Positions 23,520-33,130 of a DNA stretch of 64,000 nt are shown here, one piece after another; position 1 is the stretch's first letter; every line of letters begins with the position of its first letter. This DNA comes from Cellulomonas sp. Leaf395 (GTDB lineage: Bacteria; Actinomycetota; Actinomycetes; Actinomycetales; Cellulomonadaceae). Made by a program: the position numbers and the translations under genes. The DNA is taken from the NCBI RefSeq assembly GCF_001424125.1, contig NZ_LMQI01000003.1, positions 119,879 to 183,878 of the forward strand. Reading direction: 5' to 3'. A model generated the notes under the pieces. The model was not told the DNA's origin. It worked only from the letters and a program-made list of their open reading frames with translations, and did no database searches.

Positions 23520-26465
23520 TCAGCGGATCTCGACGTCGTCGATCACGTGGGTGCCTGCGTTGAAGTACAGGTTCACCTTCTTCACGTCGGCCAGCTGCAC
23601 ACCGCACTCGGCGCTCAGCGTGGCCAGGTCCACCAGCACGTCGGACGTGGGCGCGGAGATCCATCCCACCTGCGACGTCTCGCACCAGGTCCAGGACGAC
23701 CCCAGCTGCAGGGCCGCCTTGGTGTCGAAGCCGGTGGTGGACAGGACGTCGAACCGCAGCTCCGTGCGCCCGGTCCAGTCACCGGTCGACGGACCGAACC
23801 CGAACCAGCCGCCGTCCGGGGCTGCGGCGGCGATCGTCAGCGCCCCACCGTCGGCAGTGGCCGTCCCGCCGGCCGCGTCGAGCGGACCCCAGCCCTGGGC
23901 GCCGTCGGCGAAGTCGGTGAGCACGACGGGCGCGAGCAGGCTCGGCCGGTGGTCGTACCGGTCGAGGTACCCGGCGAAGTCGCCGCGCGTGACCACCGTG
24001 AGCACGCCGTACGCGGTGGCCGAGGTCGGCACGATGATGCCGGTCTCGGTCGCCCACGCGATGGCCTTGCCGAACGGGTGCCACGACGGGACGTCGGTGA
24101 ACGCCTCCGGTGCGGCAGGCTCGGGCGACCCGGCCAGCCGCCAGAGCAGCTCAGCCGCTGACGAGCGGTCGAGCGGCGCCTTGGGCGCGAAGCGCAGGAT
24201 CATCGGGTCGACGAGCTTCTCGTGCGCCAACCACTCGATCTCCTTGTAGAAGGAGTGCTTCGGGGGCACGTCCTTGAACGTGGGCTTCGTCGCCGTGGGG
24301 ACGAAGGTCGACTCGGAGTAGCGGTAGAGCAGCGACGCCGCGGCCTCGCGGGTCTCCGGCTTGGTCGGCCGGAACGTGCCGTCCTTGTAGCCGTCGTCGA
24401 GACCCTGCTCGTGCAGCCAGATGATGCTGTCGACGTTGGCGGAACCCGGGGGCACGTCTGAGAAGAGGGGCGGCGGCTCGACACCCGGCAGGGCGGCGAT
24501 GTCGTCGACGACGATGCTGCCCGACGAGTCGCCGGAGCCGTCGTCGGCGGCGTTCACGTAGATGTTGAACTGCGAGATCGCCTTCAGGTCCGCGTCGCTG
24601 ATGCGGCGGTCGGCGTTGGCGGTGTCCCACGGAGCCGGGCGCCAGTCGACGAACGGGAACGTGACCACGCCGGCCTCGGTGCCTGCCAGGGACGGGTACG
24701 CCTCGTAGGAGACGCCGCCGGCCACGAGCTGGAGCACCATCTTGTTGCCGGAGCCGTCGGGCTCGACCCAGAGCGCGAGCTCGTTGAAGTCCGACCAGTC
24801 GCCGCTGATCTGCTTGCCCGTGCCGGTGTAGGTCTGGGTGGCGAAGTCGTAGTCCATCCGCAGCGCCTTGGACTCCCCGGACGTGTCGAGCGAGAGCGTG
24901 TTGGCGCCGTAGGAGACGTACTCGGCCCGCAGCGCGGTGTCGTCGCCGTACCCCTCGTAGTCGTCGACGACGCCGGGCCCGAAGGTCGGTCGCGGGCCGA
25001 GGACGACGGACACGCTGTCGGTGAGCGCCTCGACGCCGTCGACGATCACGTGGACCTCGAGCGTCTGGGTGCTGTTGTCCAGCTGCGCCGCGGGGATGTC
25101 CCACGGGGCCGACCACCAGAGACCGTCACCGGGTGCGAGCTCGATCTCGGTGTCCCCGACCGTGGCGTAGACGCGGTCGGCGTCGACGTTCTGGACCGTG
25201 GCGCGGATGGTCGTCGGCGACGTCGCCACGCGGGCGCTGTCCGCGGGAGATGCGATGTGCAGGACCGGCCCGGCGGGCGTCGTGTCCACGGCACGGTCGA
25301 ACGCGCCGGTGACCTCGCTCGCGAACAGGGTGAACGGGTCCGCTGCGTATGCCTGGAAGTCGGGCAGCAGGGCGTCCCCCGTCACGGGCACGAAGTGCTG
25401 GCCGGCGTCGAAGTTGGCCCACGTCTCCATGTACGCGCTGCGGCTGGCCTTCGGGTCGGCCTTGATGGCGTTCAGCACCTTGGTGAACCACTGCTCGGGG
25501 CTGGAGCCGCTGGTGCCGACGCCGCCCGAGACGCCGAACTCGGTGAACGCCGAGACCTTGCCCTTGGCGTCGGCCAGGTCGGCGATCATGCCGAGGTCCG
25601 TCACCAGGCCGTCGAGGAACGCGTCGGAGCCTGTGTTGTCGTACGCGTCGAGGCCGAGGACGTCGATGAACTCGTCGCCGGGGTACGTGCGCAGGTACTG
25701 CTCGACGTTGCCACCGAACCCGCTGCCGGGGCTGAACGCGTAGAGGAAGTTGGAGACGCCCTTGAGGTCGCGCAGGTACTCGACCGTGTAGCGGTAGAGC
25801 TCCTTGTACTCCCCGGGGGAGCCGAACGCGGCACCCCACCAGAACCAGGAGCCCGCGTTCTCGTGCCACGGCCGGAAGACGATCGGGATGAGGTTGCCCT
25901 CGGCGTCGCGGGCGCCGTCCGCCGCGGCCGCGATGTTGTCCAGGTACGCGTTGAGCTCCGCGTTCTTGGCGCCGCCGGGCAGGACCGCGCGCAGGGTGTC
26001 GCCCGTGGTGTCGTAGAAGCTGCCGCCGGTGACGAAGTTCTCGATGTGCGCGGACAGGGTGTTGATGCCGCCGAGGTCGTGCGCCTTGGCGATGTAGTCG
26101 TCGAGCGCGGCGATGTTCTGCGCGGTGGTGTTGCTCGCCGAGCCCGGGGCCTCGTCGCCCTGCAGGATCAGCGTGTCCCAGCCAAAGACCGCGGGGTAGT
26201 CGCCGGTCATGTTCTTGACGTCGGACCTCACGCCGTCGGCGCCGGTGAACGTCAGGCCGTACGACGTCGTGTGCTGGTGGCCGAACAGGATGCCGACGCC
26301 GCGGACGTCGTCGAGGTAGGAGAACAGCGAACGGGTCTGCGGGCTGGCGTCCGGGTCGACGATGGTCACGGTCTCGGCCGCCTGGGCGGGCAGTGTCACG
26401 AGCCCGCAGAGCGCCGCTGCGGTGATCCCCGCGGTCAGGGCGCGCGCGAGATGACGGTTCTTCAT
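23520..26465 (-). CDS. Secreted GH26 beta-mannanase with Ig-like, CBM-like and SLH modules
   Basis: 981 residues. Signal peptide 1-30 (cut after LPAQAA). GH26 domain to about residue 370: general acid Glu202 in FRPWHENAGSWFWWG and nucleophile Glu309 in AFTEFGVSGG; GILFGHQHTTSYG is also typical. An Ig-like module follows (about 385-480), then a beta-sandwich carbohydrate-binding-like module (VVDDYEGYGDD ... GSIVVDDI). Three SLH-like repeats occupy about 665-835 (FSDVPPGSANVDSIIWLHEQG, FKDVPPKHSFYKEIEWLA, FTDVPSWHPFGKAIAWA), and a C-terminal beta-sandwich resembles mannan-binding modules. The plan matches C. fimi Man26A, a cell-associated mannanase. Start at 26465 with AGGAGG. Confidence 0.92.
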   Translation of the reverse strand: MKNRHLARALTAGITAAALCGLVTLPAQAAETVTIVDPDASPQTRSLFSYLDDVRGVGILFGHQHTTSYGLTFTGADGVRSDVKNMTGDYPAVFGWDTLILQGDEAPGSASNTTAQNIAALDDYIAKAHDLGGINTLSAHIENFVTGGSFYDTTGDTLRAVLPGGAKNAELNAYLDNIAAAADGARDAEGNLIPIVFRPWHENAGSWFWWGAAFGSPGEYKELYRYTVEYLRDLKGVSNFLYAFSPGSGFGGNVEQYLRTYPGDEFIDVLGLDAYDNTGSDAFLDGLVTDLGMIADLADAKGKVSAFTEFGVSGGVGTSGSSPEQWFTKVLNAIKADPKASRSAYMETWANFDAGQHFVPVTGDALLPDFQAYAADPFTLFASEVTGAFDRAVDTTPAGPVLHIASPADSARVATSPTTIRATVQNVDADRVYATVGDTEIELAPGDGLWWSAPWDIPAAQLDNSTQTLEVHVIVDGVEALTDSVSVVLGPRPTFGPGVVDDYEGYGDDTALRAEYVSYGANTLSLDTSGESKALRMDYDFATQTYTGTGKQISGDWSDFNELALWVEPDGSGNKMVLQLVAGGVSYEAYPSLAGTEAGVVTFPFVDWRPAPWDTANADRRISDADLKAISQFNIYVNAADDGSGDSSGSIVVDDIAALPGVEPPPLFSDVPPGSANVDSIIWLHEQGLDDGYKDGTFRPTKPETREAAASLLYRYSESTFVPTATKPTFKDVPPKHSFYKEIEWLAHEKLVDPMILRFAPKAPLDRSSAAELLWRLAGSPEPAAPEAFTDVPSWHPFGKAIAWATETGIIVPTSATAYGVLTVVTRGDFAGYLDRYDHRPSLLAPVVLTDFADGAQGWGPLDAAGGTATADGGALTIAAAAPDGGWFGFGPSTGDWTGRTELRFDVLSTTGFDTKAALQLGSSWTWCETSQVGWISAPTSDVLVDLATLSAECGVQLADVKKVNLYFNAGTHVIDDVEIR

Positions 26466-26574
26466 TGAACCTCCTGGTGGGTCTCGATCCGCGAACAACC
26501 GACGGTGCCGACGGTCGCGGACGAGGCGGAGCAGAGTTAGTCAAGTTACCAAAGAAAGAGCCGAACCGGACAGA

Positions 26575-26589
26575 CTCGAAACGTTTGAG
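26575..26589. promoter_or_regulatory. Candidate LacI-type operator for the mannanase gene
   Basis: ctcgaaacgtttgag is palindromic except for one symmetric pair and has the central CG that LacI-family proteins favour (AAACGTTT core). It is 110 bases upstream of the mannanase start. Its core differs from the operators associated with the three LacI genes in this window, so the regulator is probably elsewhere. Confidence 0.4.
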
Positions 26590-26621
26590 CCCGCCGTCGC
26601 CGCCGACGCTCGGCGGCCGAA

Positions 26622-26669
26622 CAAGCCATGAGTGCGGCCGAGGGAGCGCTCGGCAGCACTCATGGCTTG
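26622..26669. repeat. Large hairpin in the divergent intergenic region
   Basis: Perfect 14-bp arms (caagccatgagtgc / gcactcatggcttg) enclose a second perfect 6-bp stem (gccgag / ctcggc) with a ggagcg loop. A terminator is not expected between divergent genes. It might insulate the two promoters, act as a DNA cruciform or protein site, or be a repeat insertion. Confidence 0.75.
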
Positions 26670-26713
26670 CTGGACGCAGCGGAGGCTGACGGATCGGCGG
26701 CAGAGGCATCAAT

Positions 26714-26725
26714 GTGAGCGCTCAC
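26714..26725. promoter_or_regulatory. LacI-type operator (gtgagcgctcac) upstream of proC-lacI
   Basis: A perfect 12-bp palindrome, 68 bases before proC. It shares the AGCGCT core of the sites before araB and the YtfQ-like importer gene. Because the lacI gene at 27635 follows proC after 10 bases, this is probably its autoregulatory site. Confidence 0.65.
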
Positions 26726-26793
26726 CCCGATGGCCGCCTCTCGTCTGTAGGCTCGCGGCGTCGCCCTCCGGCGGCACGAACGGGAGGACGACG

Positions 26794-27624
26794 ATGACCG
26801 ACGAGCCCACCAGTAGCAGGCCGCAGGTCGCGGTGCTGGGTGGCGGTGTCATGGGGGAGACCCTGCTCAGCGCGCTGCTGACTGCGGGATGGGCGCCGGA
26901 GCAGGTCGAGGTGACCGAGCGGCACGTCCCCCGGGCCGACGAGCTCGCCGGTCGCTACAGCGTCCGCACCGGGGCGCCGAACGCCGAGGCGGCCGCGCGG
27001 GCCGACGTCGTGCTCCTGGCCGTCAAGCCGAACGTCGTCGCGTCGGTCCTCGACGAGATCAAGCAGGCGCTGCGCGGCGGCGAGCTCGTCGTCAGCGTCG
27101 CGGCCGGGCTGCCGATCGCCAGCTACGAGAAGCGGCTCAACCCCGGGCAGCCCGTCGTCCGCGTCATGCCGAACACGCCGGCGGTCGTCGGCAAGGGCGC
27201 CAGCGCCATCGCGCCCGGCACGCACGCGAGCGAGGGGCACCTGGTCCTCGTCGAGACGATGCTCGCCGCCACCGGCCTCGTGGTCCGGGTGGAGGAGAAG
27301 GACCTCGACGCCGTCACCGCGATCTCCGGGTCCGGTCCGGCGTACGCGTTCTACCTGATCGACGCGATGGCGGAGGCGGGGGTGCTGCTCGGGCTCAGCC
27401 GTGACCTCGCGACCAGGCTCGCCGTGGCCACCGTCGAAGGGTCCGCCGCGCTCGCAGCCCAGTCGGGAGACCACCCCGCCGTCCTGCGCGAACGGGTGTC
27501 CTCCCCGGGCGGCACCACCGTCGCTGCGGTCCAGGTGCTCGATGCCCACGGCGTGCGGGCCGGCGTCGTCGCCGCCGCGGAGGCGGCCCGCAACCGCTCG
27601 CGCGAGCTCGGCCAGCAGTACTGA
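26794..27624 (+). CDS. proC: Pyrroline-5-carboxylate reductase
   Basis: 276 residues. It catalyses the last step of proline synthesis. The NAD(P) fold AVLGGGVMGETLLSALL, VLLAVKPNVVASVL, VRVMPNTPAVVGKGASAI and the C-terminal signature AISGSGPAYAFYLIDAMAEAG ... SPGGTTVAAVQVLD span the full family length. CGGGAGGACG precedes the ATG. It appears to be co-transcribed with the following lacI gene, an odd partnership that may be historical. Confidence 0.96.
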   Translation: MTDEPTSSRPQVAVLGGGVMGETLLSALLTAGWAPEQVEVTERHVPRADELAGRYSVRTGAPNAEAAARADVVLLAVKPNVVASVLDEIKQALRGGELVVSVAAGLPIASYEKRLNPGQPVVRVMPNTPAVVGKGASAIAPGTHASEGHLVLVETMLAATGLVVRVEEKDLDAVTAISGSGPAYAFYLIDAMAEAGVLLGLSRDLATRLAVATVEGSAALAAQSGDHPAVLRERVSSPGGTTVAAVQVLDAHGVRAGVVAAAEAARNRSRELGQQY

Positions 27625-27634
27625 TGAGCCTGCG

Positions 27635-28642
27635 ATGAACTCAGCCGCTCGGCCCCCTGCCATGAGTGACGTCGCCGCGCTCGCGGGCGTCTCTCACCAG
27701 ACGGTCTCCCGGGTGCTCAACGGCCACCCGAGCGTCCGCCCCGAGACCCGCGAGCGCGTCGCCGAGGCCATCGCCCAGCTGGGCTACCGCCGCAACAGTG
27801 CCGCCCGCACCCTGGTCACTCGTCGGTCCGGCACGCTGGGCGTCGTCACCCCGGCCACCGCGCTGTACGGCCCGACGAGCACCCTGGTGGGGCTCGAGGA
27901 GGCCGCGCGCGTGGTCGGCTGGTTCGTCTCCGTGGCGACCATCCGGCAGTTCGACGGCGACAGCATGCACAACGCGCTGGAGCACTTCCTCGGCCAGGGT
28001 GTCGACGGCATCGCGATCATCGCGCCGACGACGGAGGTCGCCCAGGCCATCGCCGCGATCGCGTCCCCGGTTCCCGTGGTGCTGATCTCGTCTGCGTCCG
28101 ACGTCCCGCCCGTGCCGCACCTGCACGCCGTCGGCGTCGACCAGCGCCACGGCGCCCGGCTGGCCACCCAGCACCTGCTCGACCAGGGGTTCTCCGAGGT
28201 GGTCCACGTGGCCGGCCCGCAGGACTGGTTCGACGCCCAGGACCGGCTGGCCGGGTGGCGCGAGGTCTGCGGCCCCGGTGCCCCCGAGCACATCGAGGCC
28301 GGGTGGGACGCCGCCGACGGCTACGAGCTGGGGCTGCGCATAGCGCGCGAGGGCGTGCCGTCCGCGATCTTCGCGGCCAACGACCAGCTGGCGCTCGGTC
28401 TCCTGCACGCGTTCTGGGAGAAGGGCGTGCGGGTGCCCGACGACGTCGCGATCGTGGGGTTCGACGACGAGGTCGGCGCCGCCCACTACACGCCGCCGCT
28501 GACCACCGTCCGGCAGGACTTCGGGGCGCTCGGGCGGCTCGCGGTCGACTCCCTGCAAGCCGCGTTCGCCGGCAAGGACGTCGCGCGTCAGCAGATCCCG
28601 GCCGAGCTGGTGGTCCGCGCCAGCTCGGTGCGCCGCGCCTGA
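27635..28642 (+). CDS. LacI-family regulator (likely arabinose regulator)
   Basis: 335 residues. N-terminal HTH MSDVAALAGVSHQTVSRVLNGH with hinge RRNSAARTLV, then a periplasmic-binding-like domain ending VAIVGFDDEVGAAHYTPPLTTVRQ. At the three recognition-helix positions that read base pairs in LacI it has His, Gln and Arg. Palindromes with the AGCGCT core lie before its own unit, before araB and before the YtfQ-like importer, so control of L-arabinose use is inferred. Translation may start at 27635 or at the ATG 27662, nine codons later. Confidence 0.88.
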   Translation: MNSAARPPAMSDVAALAGVSHQTVSRVLNGHPSVRPETRERVAEAIAQLGYRRNSAARTLVTRRSGTLGVVTPATALYGPTSTLVGLEEAARVVGWFVSVATIRQFDGDSMHNALEHFLGQGVDGIAIIAPTTEVAQAIAAIASPVPVVLISSASDVPPVPHLHAVGVDQRHGARLATQHLLDQGFSEVVHVAGPQDWFDAQDRLAGWREVCGPGAPEHIEAGWDAADGYELGLRIAREGVPSAIFAANDQLALGLLHAFWEKGVRVPDDVAIVGFDDEVGAAHYTPPLTTVRQDFGALGRLAVDSLQAAFAGKDVARQQIPAELVVRASSVRRA

Positions 28643-28701
28643 GGCTGGCGACGACCCACGGCCCTAGGCTCGGGGCACGCCCGTTGCACCCTGGAGGTCC
28701 G

Positions 28702-29040
28702 ATGATCGACATCGCCCAGCTCGCTGATCAGCACCTGGACGCCGCCCGGTCGGACGCGCACGGCCGGTCGGCCGGGGTCGTGGCCCACGACGGCGAGCTG
28801 CGTCAGACGGTGATCGCCCTGACCGCGGGGTCGAGCCTCGGGGAGCACAACTCGCCCAACGCGGCGACGCTGCAGGTCTTCCGGGGGCGCGTGCGCGTCG
28901 AGTCGCCGGCCGGTGACGTGGAGGCCAGCTCCGGGCACCTGTGGGTGCTCACGCACGAGCGGCACTCGGTGCACGCGGTCGAGGACTCCGTCTTCCTGCT
29001 CACGACGCTCACCGGGCTGGGTCGGGCGTCGCATGGCTGA
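28702..29040 (+). CDS. Small cupin-domain protein
   Basis: 112 residues. One cupin barrel: LTAGSSLGEHNSPNAATLQVFRGRVRVESPAG and HLWVLTHERHSVHAVEDSVFLLTT. It keeps His/Glu positions at GEHNSP and HERHSVHA that could bind metal. Such proteins are often called cupins or 'LuxR-type' sensors; the function is unknown. GGAGG six bases ahead of the ATG. It lies between the regulator and araB and may be transcribed with the former. Confidence 0.75.
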   Translation: MIDIAQLADQHLDAARSDAHGRSAGVVAHDGELRQTVIALTAGSSLGEHNSPNAATLQVFRGRVRVESPAGDVEASSGHLWVLTHERHSVHAVEDSVFLLTTLTGLGRASHG

Positions 29041-29142
29041 GCAGCGGGCTCGAGGGGCGGCGACGATTCCGGTCGTGCTAGCGACCGCGCAGGTGGGCGC
29101 AACCCGTCGACACCGTCGGTGAGATGGTGCACCGAAGACCGG

Positions 29143-29158
29143 ATGTTAGCGCTAACAT
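29143..29158. promoter_or_regulatory. Operator atgttagcgctaacat upstream of araB
   Basis: A perfect 16-bp palindrome 57 bases before the araB start. Its right half contains TAACAT, a plausible -10 hexamer, so a bound repressor would cover the promoter. Confidence 0.8.
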
Positions 29159-29215
29159 AGGAGTCGGCCGCTGGTGTCCGCCGCGGTCCGTGACGTACGG
29201 AGCGGAGCCCGCGTG

Positions 29216-30796
29216 ATGACGGTCGATCCCCACGGTGCCGACCCCCGGGAGGCCATCGCCGCCGGTCGGACGGCCATCGGCATCGAGCTGGGCTCCACCC
29301 GGATCAAGGCCGTCCTGATCGGCCCGGGCCACGTGCCGCTGGCGAGCGGCAGCCACGACTGGGAGAACCAGTTCGTCGACCGCGTCTGGACGTACTCGCT
29401 GGACGCCGTCTGGTCCGGCCTGCAGCAGGCGGTCGCCGCGCTGCTGGCCGACGCCGAGGCGCAGCACGGGGTGCGGCCGACCACGGTCGGTGCCATCGGG
29501 ATCTCCGCGATGATGCACGGCTACCTCGCGTTCGACGACGCCGACGAGCTCCTCGTGCCGTTCCGCACCTGGCGCAACACCACCACCGGGGCGGCCGCGG
29601 CGGAGCTCACCGCCCTGTTCGGGCACAACATCCCGCTGCGCTGGTCGATCGCCCACCTGCGCCAGGCGGAGCTCGACGCGGAGCCGCACGTCCCGCACAT
29701 CGCGTTCGTCACGACGCTCGCCGGGTACGTGCACTGGAAGCTGACCGGCCGCAAGGTGCTGGGCATCGGCGACGCGTCGGGCATGTTCCCGATCGACCCG
29801 GCGACCAGGGCGTACGACGCGCAGATGCTCGCGGCGTACCCGGGCGCGCGCCTCGACGGCCTGCTGCCTGAGGTCCTGCTCGCCGGACAGGACGCGGGGA
29901 GCCTGACCGAGTCCGGCGCGGCCCTGCTCGACCCCACGGGCACCTTGGCGCCGGGCATCCCGGTCTGCCCGCCCGAGGGCGACGCCGGCACCGGGATGGT
30001 CGCTACCAACGCCGTGGCACCACGCACGGGCAACGTCAGCGTCGGCACCAGCATCTTCGCGATGGTGGTGCTGGAGAGGGCGCTGAGCAGCGTCCATCAC
30101 GAGCTCGACCTGGTCACCACACCGTCCGGCGACCTCGTCGCGATGGTGCACTGCAACAACGGTGCCAGCGAGCTCGGGGCGTGGGCGGAGGTGTTCGGCC
30201 AGTTCGCTGCGGCCCTCGGGACCACGGCGAGCGCCGACGAGGTCTTCGGCGTGCTGCTGCGCGAGGCGCTGCGCGGGGATGCCGACGGGGGCGGACTGCT
30301 GGCCTACAACTACCTGTCCGGCGAGCCGATCACGGGGCTCGACGAGGGCCGCCCGCTGGTCGTGCGCACCCCGGACAGCCGCCTGACGCTCGCCAACTTC
30401 ATGCGCACGCAGGTCTACAGCGCGTTCGGCACCCTCAGCCTCGGCATGCGGGTCCTGCGCGGTGAGGGCGTCGAGCTCGACGCGATGTTCGCGCACGGTG
30501 GCCTGTTCCGGACGGAGGGTGTCGCGCAGCGGTTGCTGGCGGCGGCCGTCGGTGCGCCGGTGACCGTCGGGAGCACGGCGGGCGAAGGCGGTGCCTGGGG
30601 GATCGCGGTGCTGGCGGCGTACCTGGGCGCAGCGCCCGAGCAGGACCTGGCCGGCTATCTGGAGGACCGTGTGTTCGGAGGCGCCGTCGCGACGACGGTG
30701 GAGCCGGACCACGACGACGTCCGCGGCTTCGACGCCTACCTCGAGCGCTACAGCGCCGGGCTGGCGATCGAGAAGGCCGCGGTGGAGGCACTGTGA
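29216..30796 (+). CDS. araB: FGGY-family pentulose kinase (ribulokinase role)
   Basis: 526 residues. ATP/sugar kinase fold: [17 protein letters not shown] (phosphate 1), [21 protein letters not shown], then [14 protein letters not shown] and the C-terminal [20 protein letters not shown]. Placement before araD and araA shows the substrate is L-ribulose, although the sequence departs from classical AraB and resembles the atypical FGGY kinases found in such operons. ATG 29216 or GTG 29213. Its TGA overlaps the GTG of araD. Confidence 0.85.
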   Translation: MTVDPHGADPREAIAAGRTAIGIELGSTRIKAVLIGPGHVPLASGSHDWENQFVDRVWTYSLDAVWSGLQQAVAALLADAEAQHGVRPTTVGAIGISAMMHGYLAFDDADELLVPFRTWRNTTTGAAAAELTALFGHNIPLRWSIAHLRQAELDAEPHVPHIAFVTTLAGYVHWKLTGRKVLGIGDASGMFPIDPATRAYDAQMLAAYPGARLDGLLPEVLLAGQDAGSLTESGAALLDPTGTLAPGIPVCPPEGDAGTGMVATNAVAPRTGNVSVGTSIFAMVVLERALSSVHHELDLVTTPSGDLVAMVHCNNGASELGAWAEVFGQFAAALGTTASADEVFGVLLREALRGDADGGGLLAYNYLSGEPITGLDEGRPLVVRTPDSRLTLANFMRTQVYSAFGTLSLGMRVLRGEGVELDAMFAHGGLFRTEGVAQRLLAAAVGAPVTVGSTAGEGGAWGIAVLAAYLGAAPEQDLAGYLEDRVFGGAVATTVEPDHDDVRGFDAYLERYSAGLAIEKAAVEAL

Positions 30797-31536
30797 CCAC
30801 CTTCCCGCAGGGATACCCGCAGACCGTGCTCGACGAGATCGCGCGCACGCGCGCCGTCGTCGCGACCCTGCACGCCGAGCTCCCGCGCTGGGGCCTCGTG
30901 GTGTGGACCGCCGGCAACGTGTCGCAGCGTGTCGTGGTCGACCCGCCGTCGGGTCCTGGTCCCGACGACCTGCTCGTCATCAAGCCCTCCGGCGTCACGT
31001 ACGACGAGCTCACGCCGGAGGCGATGGTCGTCTGCGACCTCGACGGGAACCTGGTCGACGGCACTCGCGCCCCGTCGAGCGACACCGCCGCGCACGCCTA
31101 CGTCTACCAGCACATGCCGCACATCGGCGGCGTCGTGCACACCCACTCGACGTACGCGACGGCCTGGGCCGCGCGCGCCGAGCCGGTGCCGTGCGTGCTG
31201 ACGATGATGGCCGACGAGTTCGGCGGCGACGTGCCGATCGGCCCGTTCGCGCTCATCGGCGACGACTCCATCGGCCGCGGCATCGTCGAGACCCTGCGGG
31301 ACTCCCGCAGCCCGGCGGTCCTCATGCGCAACCACGGCCCGTTCACCATCGGCAAGGACGCCAAGGCCGCCGTGAAGGCGGCCGTCATGGTCGAGGAGGT
31401 CGCCCGCACGGTGCACATCGCCCGTCAGCTGGGCGACACCGTGCCGATCGCCCAGTCCGACATCGACTCCCTGTACGCCCGCTATCAGCACGTCTACGGC
31501 CAGCAGCCCACGAACACCACGGAGAGCGACTCATGA
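30793..31536 (+). CDS. araD: L-ribulose-5-phosphate 4-epimerase
   Basis: 247 residues of the class II aldolase/epimerase family. [11 protein letters not shown] and [14 protein letters not shown] bind the phosphate; zinc ligands are in [14 protein letters not shown] and the later NHGPFTIGK / TVHIARQ segment. It converts the kinase product to D-xylulose-5-phosphate. Overlaps araB by GTGA and araA by ATGA. Confidence 0.95.
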   Translation: MTTFPQGYPQTVLDEIARTRAVVATLHAELPRWGLVVWTAGNVSQRVVVDPPSGPGPDDLLVIKPSGVTYDELTPEAMVVCDLDGNLVDGTRAPSSDTAAHAYVYQHMPHIGGVVHTHSTYATAWAARAEPVPCVLTMMADEFGGDVPIGPFALIGDDSIGRGIVETLRDSRSPAVLMRNHGPFTIGKDAKAAVKAAVMVEEVARTVHIARQLGDTVPIAQSDIDSLYARYQHVYGQQPTNTTESDS

Positions 31537-33035
31537 CCAAGCCCTACGCCGACCGCGAGATCTGGTTCCTCACCGGGAGCCAGGGTCTGTACGGCGAGGA
31601 GACCCTGCGGCAGGTCGCGACGCAGTCGCAGGAGATCGCCGCCGTGCTGGAGGGTGTCCTCCCGGCGAAGGTCGTCTGGAAGCCCGTGCTGACCGACTCC
31701 GACGCGATCCGTCGTGCGGCGCTGGAGGCCAACGCGGACGACTCCGTCATCGGCGTGATCGCGTGGATGCACACGTTCTCCCCGGCCAAGATGTGGATCG
31801 CGGGCCTCGACGCGCTGCGCACCCCGCTGCTGCACCTGCACACGCAGGCCAACGTCGAGCTGCCGTGGGACACCATCGACTTCGACTTCATGAACCTCAA
31901 CCAGGCCGCGCACGGCGACCGCGAGTTCGGGTACATCGCGACGCGCCTCGGCGCCGCGCGCAAGACGGTCGCGGGGCACGTGTCGAACCCGGCCGTGACC
32001 GCGTCGATCGACGTCTGGGTGCGGGCGTGCGCCGGCTGGGCCGCGACGCACGAGCTCAAGCTGGCGCGGTTCGGCGACAACATGCGCAACGTCGCGGTGA
32101 CCGAGGGTGACAAGACGGAGGCCGAGCTGCGCTTCGGCGTCTCGGTGAACACGTGGGGCGTGAACGACCTGGTCGCCGCCGTCGACGCGGTGGCCGACGC
32201 GGACATCGACGCGCTCGTCGCCGAGTACGAGGAGCTGTACGACGTCGTCCCCGAGCTGCGCACGAGCGGCGACCGGCACGACTCCCTGCGCTACGGCGCC
32301 CGCCAGGAGATCGCGCTGCGCACCCTGCTCGAGTCGCTCGGCGCCAAGGCGTTCACCACGAACTTCGAGGACCTCGGCGACCTGCGCCAGCTGCCCGGGC
32401 TCGCCGTCCAGCGGCTCATGGCCGACGGCTACGGGTTCGGCGCCGAGGGCGACTGGAAGACCGCGATCCTCGTCCGCGCCGCGAAGGTCATGGGCGAGGG
32501 CCTGCCCGGTGGCGCGTCGCTCATGGAGGACTACACCTACGACCTGACGCCCGGCTCGGAGCGGATCCTCGGCGCGCACATGCTCGAGATCTGCCCGACG
32601 CTGACCACGTCGAAGCCGACCCTCGAGGTCCACCCGCTGGGCATCGGCGGCAAGGAGGACCCGGTCCGCCTGGTGTTCAGCGCCGACCCCGGAGTCGGCG
32701 TCGTCGTCTCGATGGCCGACATGCGCGACCGCTTCCGGCTCACGGCCAACGTGGTCGACGTCGTCCCGCCCACGGCCGACCTGCCGCACCTGCCCGTCGC
32801 GCGCGCCGTGTGGGAGCCCCGTCCGGACTTCCGCACGTCCGCCGAGGCGTGGCTGACCGCCGGGGGAGCGCACCACACGGTGCTCACGACCGCCGTCGGC
32901 GTCGAGGCGTTCGAGGACTTCGCCGAGATCGCCCGCACCGAGCTGCTCGTGATCGACGAGGCGACCACCCGCCGCGGCTTCCGTGACCAGGTCCGCTGGA
33001 ACCAGGTCTACTTCCGGCTCGCCCAGGGCTTCTGA
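31533..33035 (+). CDS. araA: L-arabinose isomerase
   Basis: 500 residues, full length. [22 protein letters not shown] at the start, [48 protein letters not shown], and the active-site region [16 protein letters not shown] ... [11 protein letters not shown] carrying the catalytic glutamates. It interconverts L-arabinose and L-ribulose. Last gene of the araBDA unit; a strong hairpin follows. Confidence 0.97.
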   Translation: MTKPYADREIWFLTGSQGLYGEETLRQVATQSQEIAAVLEGVLPAKVVWKPVLTDSDAIRRAALEANADDSVIGVIAWMHTFSPAKMWIAGLDALRTPLLHLHTQANVELPWDTIDFDFMNLNQAAHGDREFGYIATRLGAARKTVAGHVSNPAVTASIDVWVRACAGWAATHELKLARFGDNMRNVAVTEGDKTEAELRFGVSVNTWGVNDLVAAVDAVADADIDALVAEYEELYDVVPELRTSGDRHDSLRYGARQEIALRTLLESLGAKAFTTNFEDLGDLRQLPGLAVQRLMADGYGFGAEGDWKTAILVRAAKVMGEGLPGGASLMEDYTYDLTPGSERILGAHMLEICPTLTTSKPTLEVHPLGIGGKEDPVRLVFSADPGVGVVVSMADMRDRFRLTANVVDVVPPTADLPHLPVARAVWEPRPDFRTSAEAWLTAGGAHHTVLTTAVGVEAFEDFAEIARTELLVIDEATTRRGFRDQVRWNQVYFRLAQGF

Positions 33036-33041
33036 CGGCTC

Positions 33042-33086
33042 TGCCCGAGCGGGTGGAGACGCCCCACGCATTGCCCCGCTCGGGCA
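33042..33086 (+). terminator. Terminator of araBDA
   Basis: Perfect 12-bp arms tgcccgagcggg / cccgctcgggca with an inner gtgg/ccac stem, starting 7 bases after the araA stop. Confidence 0.75.
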
Positions 33087-33130
33087 TCCGTGCATACCGT
33101 CGTCATCACGGCAACGCAGGGAGCGGATCG

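Larger units (their letters stand above)
26466..26793. other. Divergent control region between mannanase and proC-lacI
   Basis: A 328-base spacer. It holds a 7-bp hairpin (26600-26616), a much larger hairpin (26622-26669), a ctcgaaacgtttgag near-palindrome at 26575-26589 that could be an operator for the mannanase gene, a minus-strand ttgact (26544-26539), and the LacI-type palindrome gtgagcgctcac at 26714-26725 nearer proC. A TAGGCT at 26748-26753 could be the proC -10. Confidence 0.55.
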
